NCBI RefSeq assembly: GCF_002844595.1
Contig: NZ_PJNW01000002.1
Coordinates: 744,001-808,000 of the forward strand
Direction: 5' to 3'
DNA from: Pleomorphomonas diazotrophica
GTDB lineage: Bacteria > Pseudomonadota > Alphaproteobacteria > Rhizobiales > Pleomorphomonadaceae
DNA length: 64,000 bases
Numbering within the stretch: position 1 is the first letter of the stretch; every line of letters begins with the position of its first letter. Positions 17,027 to 25,490 of this stretch are shown piece after piece. The translations under genes were made by a program, and so were the position numbers. Below the pieces are notes generated by a model that saw only the letters and a program-made list of their open reading frames with translations, did not search any database and was not told where the DNA came from.

Positions 17027-17536
17027 CTAAAAGAGGCTGCCCTGGAGGTCTCCGGGATTGCCGCCCGTCTCATGCGCCACCAGCCAGCGCTTGGTGTCGA
17101 TACCGCCACCGAAGCCGGTCAGGGCGCCCGACGTACCGATCACCCGGTGGCAAGGCACGATGATCGGGATGGGATTGGCGCCATTGGCGGCGCCGACGGC
17201 ACGGCTTGCCGAGGGACGATCGATGCGCCGGGCGAGTTCGCCGTAGGACATGGTTGCGCCATAGGGGATGGCTGTGAGCGCTTGCCAGACGGCAAGCTGG
17301 AAGGGTGTGCCCGCCGGCATCAGATCGAGGTGGAAGGTGCGCAGTTCACCCGCGAAATAGGCCGAGAGCTGGGCGCGTGCCTCGATGAACTGGCCGTCGT
17401 CGCGCCGCCAGTGATCGTGCGGCGCGACACGCCCCTTGCCGTTGGGAAAGCCGACCTTCGACAGCCGGATACCATCTCCGGCCAGAAGCAACGGTCCGAT
17501 GGGGCTTTCGAGATAGGTATAGACGAGGTCGAACAT
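17027..17536 (-). CDS. ogt: Methylated-DNA--[protein]-cysteine S-methyltransferase
   Basis: This 169-residue suicide repair enzyme removes methyl groups from O6-methylguanine onto its own Cys129 in the VPCHRV motif. The N-terminal ribonuclease-like domain and the FQLAVWQALTAIPYGATMSY helix-turn-helix are present. The IDRPSASRAVGAANGANPI stretch precedes the active site. It lies 7 bp behind an EamA-type transporter on the same strand, divergent from an Ada-type regulator, so the three may form an alkylation-response unit. Confidence 0.96.
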   Translation of the reverse strand: MFDLVYTYLESPIGPLLLAGDGIRLSKVGFPNGKGRVAPHDHWRRDDGQFIEARAQLSAYFAGELRTFHLDLMPAGTPFQLAVWQALTAIPYGATMSYGELARRIDRPSASRAVGAANGANPIPIIVPCHRVIGTSGALTGFGGGIDTKRWLVAHETGGNPGDLQGSLF

Positions 17537-17543
17537 GGGCGCC

Positions 17544-18449
17544 TCACGTGGCTGGGGCTCGCCTCAACATGGCGAAGATCCGGCCGTCGATCGACAGGAG
17601 ACCGAGGGCGATCAGCGCCATGCCGAGAAAATGGTTCGGCGACAGCCGCTCGCCCAGCACGAGGCTGCCGAGCAGGATGGCCGAGACGGGGATCAGCAGC
17701 GTCACCAGTGACGAGTTGGTCGCTCCGCCGACCGACAGAACGTGGAAGTAGATGATGTAGGCGAGCGCCGTCGAGATCAGCGCGAGGGCAAGGATTGCGC
17801 CGATGGTGACGAGATGGGGTGCCGCGAGCTGCCATGGCGCGTCGGCGAAAGCGACGAGCGGCAGCATCATCACCGTGCTGGCGGTTGTCTGGCCGAAGGC
17901 GCCGACGGCCGGTGAGATGCCCATGCGGCGAAATCGGCGCCCGAGGATGCCGGCGAAGCCGTAGGAGAGGGCGGCTCCCAGGCAGGCGAGAAGCGCCCAA
18001 AGCGGCGGACCGTCGCCTGCAAAGGCATTGCCGCCCATCAGAACAGCGACGCCGAGAACCCCGAGCAGGACACCGGCGATCTTCTGCGGCGTCATTTTTT
18101 CATCTGCGGTCAGGAGGTGTGCAACGAGAATCGCAAAGATCGGCGTGGTCGCGTTGAGAATGGAGGCGAGACCGGAGGCAATGGCCGTCTGCCCCCAGAA
18201 GATCAGGCTGAAGGGGATGATATTGTTGATCACGCCCATGCCGAAAAAGAGGCGCCACGCTTCGCCACTCGCCGGAATCACCCGGCCGGTTGCCCGAAGA
18301 TAGAGGTAAAGCGCCGTCGCGGCGATCGCCACGCGGCAGAGAACGACGGTGAAGGGCGGCAGTTCGGCAAGCGCCACCTTCGAGAAGAAGAAGGACCCGC
18401 CCCAGAGGATGGAGAGGACAAGGAGAAGACCCCATTCGAGGAGGCCCAT
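17544..18449 (-). CDS. EamA/DMT-family transporter
   Basis: The 301-residue protein has ten hydrophobic helices in two EamA repeats. It opens with LLLVLSILWGGSFFFSKVAL and contains SLIFWGQTAIASGLASILNA near 81-100. The second repeat has STALAYIIYFHVLSVGG and LLIPVSAILLGSLVLGE. The ATG at 18449 is the likely start; an upstream TTG at 18467 is possible. The reading frame stays open much further upstream, but that part is antisense to the Ada-type gene. The family exports small metabolites and the substrate is unknown. It probably shares a transcript with ogt. Confidence 0.9.
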   Translation of the reverse strand: MGLLEWGLLLVLSILWGGSFFFSKVALAELPPFTVVLCRVAIAATALYLYLRATGRVIPASGEAWRLFFGMGVINNIIPFSLIFWGQTAIASGLASILNATTPIFAILVAHLLTADEKMTPQKIAGVLLGVLGVAVLMGGNAFAGDGPPLWALLACLGAALSYGFAGILGRRFRRMGISPAVGAFGQTTASTVMMLPLVAFADAPWQLAAPHLVTIGAILALALISTALAYIIYFHVLSVGGATNSSLVTLLIPVSAILLGSLVLGERLSPNHFLGMALIALGLLSIDGRIFAMLRRAPAT

Positions 18450-18575
18450 CTGCGGTGCTTTGGTCAAGGAAGCCTCCAGGATGGCGGGTCGAACATGGCC
18501 CACCGAGGAATGATCGGCTCGCCGAAATCGGACTCGGTTCGTTGAACTTGCCAGATCGTGTATACAATTCCTGTC

Positions 18576-19178
18576 ATGAGCCTCGATATCACTCTCTGCG
18601 AAACCGCCTGGGCGGCCCGTGATCCGGCCTATGACGGCGCCTTCTTCGTTTGCGTCAGGACGACCGGCATCTACTGTCGCTGCGTCTGCCCGGTGAAGCC
18701 ACCGCTCAGGCGCAACGTCGAATTCCTGCCGAGCGCCACGGCGGCCGAGCTTGCCGGTTATCGCCCCTGCCTGCGTTGCCGACCGGAGACGGCGCCGTTC
18801 TGTCCGGCGTGGAAAGGCACGCTGACCACCGTCGAGAAGGCGGCGCGGCTCATCAGGGACGAGGGGGTGCTTGATGGCAACGGCAGCGTCGAAACTCTCG
18901 CGGAGCGCGTCGGCGTCGGCAGCCGCCATCTCACGCGCCTGTTCCGCCGCCATCTCGGCGCCAGCCCGATCGAAGTGGCGAAGACGGCCCGCGTGCAGCG
19001 CGCCAAACGCCTCATCACCGACACCGACCTGCCGATGACCGAGGTCGCGCTTCAGGCGGGTTTCGGCAGCCTCCGCCGCTTCAATGCGGTGTTCCGGGAG
19101 GTTTACAAGCGGCCGCCAGGCGAGATGCGGCGAGGACGGAGAGCGAACGAACAGCCGTCCGTCCATCAGACCGGATAG
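18576..19178 (+). CDS. Ada-type regulator: methylphosphotriester-sensing zinc domain plus AraC helix-turn-helix (AdaA-like)
   Basis: The 200-residue protein has the Ada metal-binding domain (residues 1-72), with zinc ligands Cys34, Cys38, Cys65 and Cys68; Cys34 is the expected methyl acceptor. An AraC-type helix-turn-helix pair (about 85-185) follows, with SRHLTRLFRRHLGASP and QAGFGSLRRFNAVF. There is no C-terminal methyltransferase domain, so this is AdaA-like rather than full Ada. Its divergent neighbours are the EamA transporter and ogt. Its 3' end overlaps the convergent SGNH hydrolase gene by 13 bases. The start at 18576 (MSLDIT) is preferred over 18558. Confidence 0.9.
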   Translation: MSLDITLCETAWAARDPAYDGAFFVCVRTTGIYCRCVCPVKPPLRRNVEFLPSATAAELAGYRPCLRCRPETAPFCPAWKGTLTTVEKAARLIRDEGVLDGNGSVETLAERVGVGSRHLTRLFRRHLGASPIEVAKTARVQRAKRLITDTDLPMTEVALQAGFGSLRRFNAVFREVYKRPPGEMRRGRRANEQPSVHQTG

Positions 19179-19813
19179 TCAACCGCCGTCAGGAACGCAC
19201 GGGCGATGATCATGTGGCCGGTCAGGGTCGGGTGGACGCGGTCGGTGGCGATGCCCATGGGGTGGATTTCGGCCATCACCTCATCGAAGGCGGCCTGGGT
19301 GTCGACGAAGACGGCGTCGTGCTTGTCGGCGAGCTTTTTGACCACCGCACCGTAGTCGTCGATCATCTTGCGCATGGGATCCGTGCGGTTGAACTCGACG
19401 AAATAGGGCGCCATCAGCACAAGGCCCTTGAGGCGGGGCAATGTGCGCAGGATCAGGCGTTCCAGCGTCGCTTCATACTCGCCGATCAGCACGTGGTTCT
19501 CGGTCTGGAGGCGGGCGTCGAACTGCCGCCAGACGTCGTTGACGCCGATCATGATCGACAGCCAATCAGGCTTCAGCGCTTCGACGTCGGTCGCCCAGCG
19601 TGCCTCGAGATCGCGCACCGTGTTGGCGCTGACGCCCATGTTGACGACGCGGATGCGGTGGGCGGCGTGCGTGACGTTGAGGAAGGCATTGACGAGGCCG
19701 ACGTAGCCGGTGCCGAGCGAGTCGAACAAGGCTTCGCCGATCGGCCGGGCGCGGCTCCAGTCGGTGATCGAGTCACCGATGAACAGCAGCTTGCTGTCCT
19801 CATGGATCTTCAC
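19166..19813 (-). CDS. SGNH/GDSL-family hydrolase
   Basis: This 215-residue esterase or lipase-like enzyme has FIGDSITDW with nucleophile Ser15, NMGVSANTVRDL (block II Gly), MIGVNDVWRQF (block III Asn) and DRVHPTLTGH (block V Asp and His) near 192-201. No signal peptide is seen, so it is probably cytoplasmic. Natural substrates of such enzymes are usually acetylated sugars or acyl esters. An acyltransferase gene lies 30 bp upstream on the same strand, which makes a joint role in acylation and deacylation conceivable but unproven. Confidence 0.93.
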   Translation of the reverse strand: MKIHEDSKLLFIGDSITDWSRARPIGEALFDSLGTGYVGLVNAFLNVTHAAHRIRVVNMGVSANTVRDLEARWATDVEALKPDWLSIMIGVNDVWRQFDARLQTENHVLIGEYEATLERLILRTLPRLKGLVLMAPYFVEFNRTDPMRKMIDDYGAVVKKLADKHDAVFVDTQAAFDEVMAEIHPMGIATDRVHPTLTGHMIIARAFLTAVDYPV

Positions 19814-19843
19814 TTCATCGTCCTCCCATTCAAGCGGCGGTCC

Positions 19844-20878
19844 TCACCACACCCGATTGAGCCATGTCCTGACGCGATTCTCGTAGGCATAGAACGTCAG
19901 GAAGCCGATCGCCACGGATAGCACCATACCGACCAGCGCATGGCCAGGCAGACTGGCAAACAGGTGTCTTTTGTATTGATAGAAGGGCTGCTGCCACAGG
20001 TAGATCGAGAAGGACGCGATGCCGAGCAGCCTGAGCGGCGCCAGCGAAAGCGACGATCGTACCCACTCCGGCGCCTCGGCCAGATGATTGACGGTGAAGG
20101 CCAGGAAGAAGGGCGCAACCGTCATGGTCAGCATCCACGGAAACACCGAGCCGACATAGAGCGCTGTGGCCACGGCGAAGGCGGCGACAGGCATCCACGG
20201 GCGAACGTGGGGCGCCGTGCGGTCCCTGAGGAGCGCGTAGCCGGCCGACAGAAGAAGACCGGTCGCTGCCACCTCGCTCCGCACCCAATATTCCTTGGGC
20301 GGAGCGATGTCAGGGAACGCGTAGTAGCTGAGGTGTATCGCGATGGTGAGGAGGCCGACGGCGATCAGAGCACCGGCCTCGCGACCGCGCAGGAATGGGA
20401 AAAGCGTCAGGAGCGACAGGAAGATGTAGGAATGCTCCTCCACGTTCAGAGACCAGAGGTGTCCTATCGGGTAGGAACTGGCGAACATGTGGAAGTCGGC
20501 CGGCAGGTAGGAGCGGAGGAACAGGACCGTCGGTACCACTTCGCTCGCAGGCGCCGTCTTGCCGATCAGCGCGGCAATGCCGAAGACGATCAGAAGGAAG
20601 AGCAGGAAGGCCGGGATGATGCGGGATATGCGGCGTTTGTAGAAGGTGGCGAGGGGGACGCGCCGCTGGAACAGGATGCGGCTCATCAGAAGGCCGGACA
20701 GGCAGAAGAAAACGTCGACGCCCATCCTGCCGCTGTGCCAGCCCTGGATGGCTAGGAAATGACCCTGCAGTACCAGAAAGATAGCCAGCCCCCGCCAGCC
20801 GTCCAGGTAGTCGATGCGCTGCAGTTCGCTGGCGCCGTGCTGCGCCGACGAAGACGCAATTTTCTCGATCGTCATCAT
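19844..20878 (-). CDS. Acyltransferase 3 family membrane protein (OafA/YrhL-like)
   Basis: The 344-residue membrane protein has about ten hydrophobic helices. Near the N-terminus it carries RIDYLDGWRGLAIFLVLQGH with the expected active-site His40, and then the GVDVFFCLSGLLMSRIL helix typical of the family. FYKRRISRIIPAFLL follows. These enzymes put acetyl or other acyl groups on surface polysaccharides, lipids or antibiotics. It is upstream of the SGNH hydrolase gene on the same strand. The second ATG (20875) is an equally good start. Confidence 0.92.
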   Translation of the reverse strand: MMTIEKIASSSAQHGASELQRIDYLDGWRGLAIFLVLQGHFLAIQGWHSGRMGVDVFFCLSGLLMSRILFQRRVPLATFYKRRISRIIPAFLLFLLIVFGIAALIGKTAPASEVVPTVLFLRSYLPADFHMFASSYPIGHLWSLNVEEHSYIFLSLLTLFPFLRGREAGALIAVGLLTIAIHLSYYAFPDIAPPKEYWVRSEVAATGLLLSAGYALLRDRTAPHVRPWMPVAAFAVATALYVGSVFPWMLTMTVAPFFLAFTVNHLAEAPEWVRSSLSLAPLRLLGIASFSIYLWQQPFYQYKRHLFASLPGHALVGMVLSVAIGFLTFYAYENRVRTWLNRVW

Positions 20879-20988
20879 TTGGCTCGAAAAGAACCAGTCG
20901 CGAGACTGGCGGCCGGGGTGCGGCAGTCATTCAGTAAAATCGTGATAAAATGGTGACCGTCGCCGGCGGAAATCCCATATACGACAAA

Positions 20989-21018
20989 GCGCCCGGCATC
21001 CCCTCGGGGATCGGGCGC
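20989..21018 (-). terminator. Hairpin terminator after the 53-residue gene
   Basis: A long GC-rich stem pairs 20989-20995 with 21012-21018 and 20998-21003 with 21006-21011, with a 2-base bulge and a 2-base loop. Read on the minus strand, the hairpin is followed by TTTGTCG, so it terminates the small minus-strand gene. Confidence 0.75.
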
Positions 21019-21044
21019 TCACATCGCATCAGTGGCTTGACCTC

Positions 21045-21206
21045 TTAGAGGCCGAAACCCTTCAGGAAACCGCGCTTCGGCGCGCGAGCCTTGCTGCCGG
21101 CGGTCTCTTCGTAGTGGGCGATCGCCTCGGCGACCTCGCGTTCGGCGGTGCTCTGGCTGTGGCGCTTCTTGTTGGCACCCAGCATGGCGAACATCATGGC
21201 GTCCAT
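21045..21206 (-). CDS. Hypothetical 53-residue protein
   Basis: An ATG at 21206 with GGAG seven bases upstream opens a 54-codon frame ending in TAA at 21045, with a terminator behind it. The protein starts MDAMMFAML, has a central charged helix (STAEREVAEAIAHYEE) and ends in the basic, glycine-rich APKRGFLKGFGL. Ribosome site, codon use and terminator all support a real gene. I do not recognise the family. It is flanked by an acyltransferase gene (same strand) and the divergent S49 peptidase gene. Confidence 0.72.
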   Translation of the reverse strand: MDAMMFAMLGANKKRHSQSTAEREVAEAIAHYEETAGSKARAPKRGFLKGFGL

Positions 21207-21404
21207 CGTTGTTCTCCGTTCTCTTCTCTGTCTCTCTTCTTACAGCCTCAATATAAGTGTCATGCCCAATGGGGACAAATCGTATCTTCTGAAAGGCGCC
21301 TTCAGATTTCCTGCAACCGGCAACGGGAACAACGCCACCGTTTGAATCTCTTCGGTCCGCTTCCTACATGCGAGGCGACGAACCCTCCGCAAAGGAACCC
21401 GCCC

Positions 21405-22259
21405 TTGGTCGATCTCAGGTCCTGGCTGCCGCGACGGTTTCGCGGCGACGTGCCCGTCGTGCCGCTCGTTCGCCTGTCTGGGGCCATCGGCATGCCTGCT
21501 GCGCTAGGTCGCGGATCATTGTCGCTGTCCGCCATCGACGGCACGCTCAAGAAGGCGTTCTCGGTGACCGGGGCAAAAGCGGTGGCGCTCGCCATCAACT
21601 CGCCCGGCGGCTCGCCCGTTCAATCGCACCTGATCTTTCGCCGCATTCGCCAGCTTGCCGATGAAAAGAAGCTGCCGGTGATCGCCTATGTTGAGGATAT
21701 CGCGGCGTCGGGCGGCTACATGCTGGCCTGTGCGGCCGACGAGATCGTCGCCGACCGCTCGTCCATCCTGGGATCGATCGGCGTGGTCTCGGCGACGTTC
21801 GGCCTCGACAAGGCCATAGCTCGCCTGGGCATCGATCGCCGCGTCTATACGGCCGGTACGCGCAAGGTGACGCTCGATCCTTTTCAGCCGGAGAACGGCG
21901 AGGACGTCGAACACCTCAAGACGCTGCAGCGCGACATCCATGCCTTCTTCATCGAGCTGGTGAGGGAACGCCGCGGCACCCGACTGACCGGTGGCGAAGA
22001 GCTGTTCTCCGGCCTCTACTGGGCCGGCGAGCGATCGGCGGCGCTCGGCTTGGTCGACCGGATCGGGACCGCCCATGACGATCTCGTCGCTCGTTTTGGC
22101 GAGAAGGTCGACATACGCCCGTTCGAGCCCGGACGGAGCGGCTTCCTGCGGCGCCGCCTGTTCGGTGCCACGGCGGGAGAAACGAGCGGCCTCGTGGACT
22201 TCGATGATGTTCTCGCGGCGATCGAACGGCGCAGCCTGTTCTCGCGCTACGGTTTGTGA
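21405..22259 (+). CDS. S49 family serine peptidase (SppA/SohB-like)
   Basis: From a TTG at 21405, with AAGGA eight bases upstream, the protein has 284 residues; the frame itself opens at 21114. It carries the S49 fold: LAINSPGGSPVQS near 62-73, nucleophile Ser102 in DIAASGGYM and Lys154 in GTRKVTLDPF. The 52-residue Ser-Lys spacing matches SohB-type enzymes. SILGSIGVVS lies between. These peptidases cut signal peptides or other membrane-embedded peptides. A strong N-terminal membrane helix is not obvious here. A small membrane protein gene follows. Confidence 0.92.
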   Translation: MVDLRSWLPRRFRGDVPVVPLVRLSGAIGMPAALGRGSLSLSAIDGTLKKAFSVTGAKAVALAINSPGGSPVQSHLIFRRIRQLADEKKLPVIAYVEDIAASGGYMLACAADEIVADRSSILGSIGVVSATFGLDKAIARLGIDRRVYTAGTRKVTLDPFQPENGEDVEHLKTLQRDIHAFFIELVRERRGTRLTGGEELFSGLYWAGERSAALGLVDRIGTAHDDLVARFGEKVDIRPFEPGRSGFLRRRLFGATAGETSGLVDFDDVLAAIERRSLFSRYGL

Positions 22260-22335
22260 ACCCTTCACAGGAATTTGCGCTTGCCAGGAAACCGAGACGG
22301 TGGTCTCATGGTTTCGTCAGCAAAGGAGACAGGCC

Positions 22336-22515
22336 ATGTCCCATCTGGTTGGATTAGCTCTCATCGGGGCCGGCATTTATGTCGTCGTTCGGGTGCTGAA
22401 GCGTGAGATGACGCGCGTGGCCGAGATTCTCCACGAGGCCAACGCTCAACCGGTACGCGTCGAGATCCGCATGGAGCGCGATCCGGTGACTGGCGTCTAT
22501 CGCGAGCGGCGCTAG
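22336..22515 (+). CDS. Small single-pass membrane protein, 59 residues
   Basis: The ATG at 22336 has AAAGGAG in good position. The protein has one hydrophobic helix (LVGLALIGAGIYVVVRVL) followed by a charged segment with ERDPVTGVYRERR at the end. It lies 76 bp behind the S49 peptidase gene and ahead of a strong terminator. Similar short proteins sit in this position in relatives, as far as I recall. The function is unknown. Confidence 0.75.
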   Translation: MSHLVGLALIGAGIYVVVRVLKREMTRVAEILHEANAQPVRVEIRMERDPVTGVYRERR

Positions 22516-22560
22516 GCATTGCTTGCCTTTTGGTGGGTCTTCCACCGTGATCGAGCCCGG

Positions 22561-22588
22561 GGCCGAAGCGGATTGCTTCGGCCTTTTT
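22561..22588 (+). terminator. Rho-independent terminator after the 59-residue gene
   Basis: A perfect 9-bp stem (22561-22569 with 22575-22583), a 5-base loop and five T residues form a strong terminator. Confidence 0.93.
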
Positions 22589-22598
22589 CATGTCAGGC

Positions 22599-22904
22599 CT
22601 ACGGTGGCAGCAGGTTCCCGGCGACGCGGCAGTCGGGCGCGCGGATCTTTCGGCTCCCGCGTTCAGGTTTCTTTTCGGAACAGACGACCTTCCACGTCAG
22701 ACGTCCGACGGCATTCCTTTCATGTACCGTGCGGCAATAGCAGAGCTTGCCCACCGAAGCCGGCTCAACCTCTCTTTCCTGCTGACGACGATCCGGCTGG
22801 ATCGGCTCGATCAGTTGGTGGCGCCTTTCGGCGGCGAAGGTCGAGGTCGCAGCAATCAGCGTGGCGAGGAAAGCCAGGGATAGGCGGAGGGGTCTTGATG
22901 TCAT
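22599..22904 (-). CDS. Hypothetical secreted protein, 101 residues
   Basis: The protein starts MTSRPLRLSLAFLATLIAAT and looks like a signal peptide cut near STFAA (about residue 25). The mature part of about 75 residues is charged and has four cysteines (KLCYC, VVCSE, PDCRV), enough for two disulfides. The minus-strand frame is open far beyond, but that part is antisense to glyQ. GGACAGGA precedes the ATG at 22904. It is divergent from glyQ. No family recognised. Confidence 0.62.
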   Translation of the reverse strand: MTSRPLRLSLAFLATLIAATSTFAAERRHQLIEPIQPDRRQQEREVEPASVGKLCYCRTVHERNAVGRLTWKVVCSEKKPERGSRKIRAPDCRVAGNLLPP

Positions 22905-23075
22905 CGTCCTGTCCTGTGACGACATCAGCCAGTGGATGTCGTTTCTTTCTTGGACGATGGTCGCCGCTTTTCCGGGCGGCGTTTTGCGGTTGACGGGGCG
23001 AGGGGCGGCACCTAATTTCGCGCCCGATCCCGCCCGGCATCTGCCGGCGCTCCAGCCTTTTTCAGGTAGCTTCCG

Positions 23076-24014
23076 ATGACCCAGACCGCCGACGTCAACG
23101 ATCCCCGCCGCTCTTTCCAGGGGCTGATCCTGACCCTTCAGCGCTTCTGGGCCGAGAAGGGTTGCGTCATCCTGCAGCCCTACGACATGGAAGTCGGCGC
23201 CGGCACCTTCCACCCGGCGACGACGTTGCGCTCGCTGGGGCCGAAGTCCTGGAAGGCCGCCTATGTACAGCCGTCGCGCCGGCCGAAGGATGGCCGCTAT
23301 GGCGAAAACCCCAACCGTTTCCAGCACTACTACCAGTTCCAGGTGATCCTGAAGCCGTCGCCCGAGAACCTGCAGGAGCTCTATCTCGAAAGTCTCGAGG
23401 CCATCGGCATCGACCTCAAGCTGCACGACGTGCGCTTCGTCGAGGACGACTGGGAGAGCCCGACGCTCGGCGCCTGGGGGCTCGGCTGGGAATGCTGGTG
23501 CGACGGCATGGAAGTCAGCCAGTTCACCTATTTCCAGCAGGTGGCTGGCATTGAGTGTTCGCCGGTGTCCGGCGAGCTCACCTACGGTCTTGAGCGCCTC
23601 GCCATGTATCTGCAGGGCGTGGACAATGGCTACGAGCTCAACTTCAACGGCCGCGACGGCGAGGACAAGGTCACCTATGGCGACGTCTTCCATCAGGCCG
23701 AGGAAGAATACTCCCGCCATAACTTCGAGTATGCCGACACCGACGTGCTGATGCAGCATTTCAAGGACGCCGAGGCCGAATGCAAGGCGCTGCTCGAGAA
23801 GGGCGCGGCGGCGACCGGCAACGACGGGCTGCACAAGTGCGTGCTGCCGGCCTATGACCAGTGCATCAAGGCCAGCCATCGCTTCAATCTGCTCGACGCA
23901 CGCGGCGTCATCTCGGTGCAGGAGCGGCAGAGCTATATCCTGCGCGTTCGCGAACTGGCGAAGGCCTGTGGCGAAGCCTGGCTCAAGACGGCCGGCGGCG
24001 GCGCGCTGGCGTGA
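23076..24014 (+). CDS. glyQ: Glycine--tRNA ligase subunit alpha
   Basis: This 312-residue catalytic subunit of the heterotetrameric glycyl-tRNA synthetase shows [21 protein letters not shown] near the N-terminus, [35 protein letters not shown] and [12 protein letters not shown]. All are hallmarks of the alpha2beta2 bacterial enzyme. The beta-subunit gene glyS does not follow; a HAD phosphatase gene begins 21 bases later instead. glyS must then be elsewhere in the genome. Confidence 0.97.
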   Translation: MTQTADVNDPRRSFQGLILTLQRFWAEKGCVILQPYDMEVGAGTFHPATTLRSLGPKSWKAAYVQPSRRPKDGRYGENPNRFQHYYQFQVILKPSPENLQELYLESLEAIGIDLKLHDVRFVEDDWESPTLGAWGLGWECWCDGMEVSQFTYFQQVAGIECSPVSGELTYGLERLAMYLQGVDNGYELNFNGRDGEDKVTYGDVFHQAEEEYSRHNFEYADTDVLMQHFKDAEAECKALLEKGAAATGNDGLHKCVLPAYDQCIKASHRFNLLDARGVISVQERQSYILRVRELAKACGEAWLKTAGGGALA

Positions 24015-24034
24015 GCGGCGCGGGAAGCCCATCG

Positions 24035-24712
24035 ATGATGCCGAAGCTCGTTCTGTTCGATTGCGACGGCACGCTGGTGGACAGCCAGCACATGATCGTG
24101 GCCACCATGACGGAAGCCTTCGCCAAGCTGGGCCACGCGCCGCCCGGCCGAGACGGCATCCTTTCCATCATCGGCCTGTCGCTGCCGGAGGCGATCGGGC
24201 GGCTCAATGCCAACCTGGACGCCATCAGCGTCGGCCTCGTCGCCGACGCCTACCGCGACACCTATCAGGCGATGAAGTTCCGCCTCGCCGAGACGGCGCC
24301 GCTTTATCCCGGTGCGCTCGATGCGCTGAAGGCGCTGACGAGCCGGGATGACGTGGTGCTCGGCGTGGTCACCGGCAAGTCGCGTCGCGGCCTCGATGCC
24401 ATCCTGGAAACGCACGGGCTCACGAGCCTGTTTTCAGTCCTGCGCACCGCCGATGACGGCCCGTCGAAACCTCATCCCTTCATGGTGGTTGATGCAGTGG
24501 CTGCGCTTGGCGGTCATGTATCGCAGACGGTCGTGGTCGGCGACACCAGCCATGACATGCTGATGGCCCGAGCGGCCGGCGCTTTCGCGCTAGGCGTCAG
24601 TTGGGGTTATCACGGGCGAGACGAGCTTACGCAGGCGGGTGCCCAGGTGCTCGCCGACAATTTTGGCGACGTGCCGGTTCTTGCAATGAAACTCCTTGAC
24701 GGGGAGGTGTGA
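24035..24712 (+). CDS. HAD-IA family phosphatase (phosphoglycolate phosphatase-like)
   Basis: The 225-residue protein has FDCDGTLVDS (motif I, Asp9 and Asp11), VTGKSRRGLD (motif II), a conserved lysine in GPSKPHP (motif III) and VVGDTSHDMLMA (motif IV). The helical cap lies between motifs I and II, as in Gph-type enzymes. Its substrate is uncertain. It sits between glyQ and the ATP12 gene, only 4 bases before the latter, so the three probably form one transcript. Confidence 0.9.
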   Translation: MMPKLVLFDCDGTLVDSQHMIVATMTEAFAKLGHAPPGRDGILSIIGLSLPEAIGRLNANLDAISVGLVADAYRDTYQAMKFRLAETAPLYPGALDALKALTSRDDVVLGVVTGKSRRGLDAILETHGLTSLFSVLRTADDGPSKPHPFMVVDAVAALGGHVSQTVVVGDTSHDMLMARAAGAFALGVSWGYHGRDELTQAGAQVLADNFGDVPVLAMKLLDGEV

Positions 24713-24716
24713 ACCG

Positions 24717-25487
24717 ATGGCCGATCTCTTCGAGGACCTCGCCGCTTCCTTCGATCCGGTGCTGGCGACCGAGCGGGCACGCGCCAACGTGCAGCGCTTG
24801 CTGCCCAAACGCTTTTATAAGGTCGTGTCGGTCGAGCCGGTCGATGGACTTCATCGCGTGCTGCTCGATGGCAAGCCAGTGCGGACGCCGGGGCGCCACC
24901 AGCTCGCCGTCGCGTCGTTGCGCGCCGCCTGCGCCTTGGAAGCCGAATGGGCCGGGCAGGGCGAGTATGTCGATCCCATGACCATGCCGCTCACCCGCCT
25001 CGTCAACTCGGCGATCGACGGCGTATCGAGCGAGATCGACGCGGTGAAGGATTCCATTGCCGCCTATGCCGGATCCGATCTCACCTGCTATCGCGCCGGC
25101 GAGCCGCCGCGCCTCGACGAGCGGCAGCGCCTCGCCTGGGAGCCGGTGCTCGACTGGGTCAGGGAGCGGTTCGGCGTGCGGCCGGTCGCGACCATAGGCG
25201 TGATGGCGGTCACCCAGCCGCGAGAGCTCGTCACGGCGATCCGCGCCGCGCTGCCGGACGACGCCATCCGTCTTGCCGCCATCGAGCAGATCACCACGCT
25301 GACCGGGTCGGTGTTCCTGGCGCTGGCGCTCCTCGAAAAGCGTCTCCTGCCCGACGACGTCTGGCTGGCCGCCCATGTCGACGAGGATTGGAACGCCGAG
25401 CTCTGGGGTGTCGACAGCGAGGCGCGCCAGCGACGCGACTTCCGCCGGGCCGATTTTGACGCGGCGGCGTTGCTTCTTCTGGACTGA
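24717..25487 (+). CDS. ATP12 family ATP synthase F1 assembly chaperone
   Basis: The 256-residue protein matches the ATP12 family: KRFYKVVSVEPVDGLHRVLLD, then GKPVRTPGRHQLAV, MPLTRLVNSAID, YAGSDLTCYRA near 122-132 and a C-terminal WGVDSEARQRRDFRRADFD. ATP12 proteins help assemble the F1 alpha subunit in mitochondria and alphaproteobacteria. The ATG at 24717 (MADLFED) is preferred over a GTG-type extension at 24696 that overlaps the HAD gene. Confidence 0.94.
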   Translation: MADLFEDLAASFDPVLATERARANVQRLLPKRFYKVVSVEPVDGLHRVLLDGKPVRTPGRHQLAVASLRAACALEAEWAGQGEYVDPMTMPLTRLVNSAIDGVSSEIDAVKDSIAAYAGSDLTCYRAGEPPRLDERQRLAWEPVLDWVRERFGVRPVATIGVMAVTQPRELVTAIRAALPDDAIRLAAIEQITTLTGSVFLALALLEKRLLPDDVWLAAHVDEDWNAELWGVDSEARQRRDFRRADFDAAALLLLD

Positions 25488-25490
25488 TCC

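Noticed and set aside
18450-19166. N-terminal extension of the EamA transporter frame to 540 residues
   Set aside because: The added part is antisense to the Ada-type gene. The transporter's first helix starts right after the ATG at 18449.
22905-24032. N-terminal extension of the secreted 101-residue protein to 477 residues
   Set aside because: The extension is antisense to glyQ. The signal peptide at the ATG at 22904 marks the real start.
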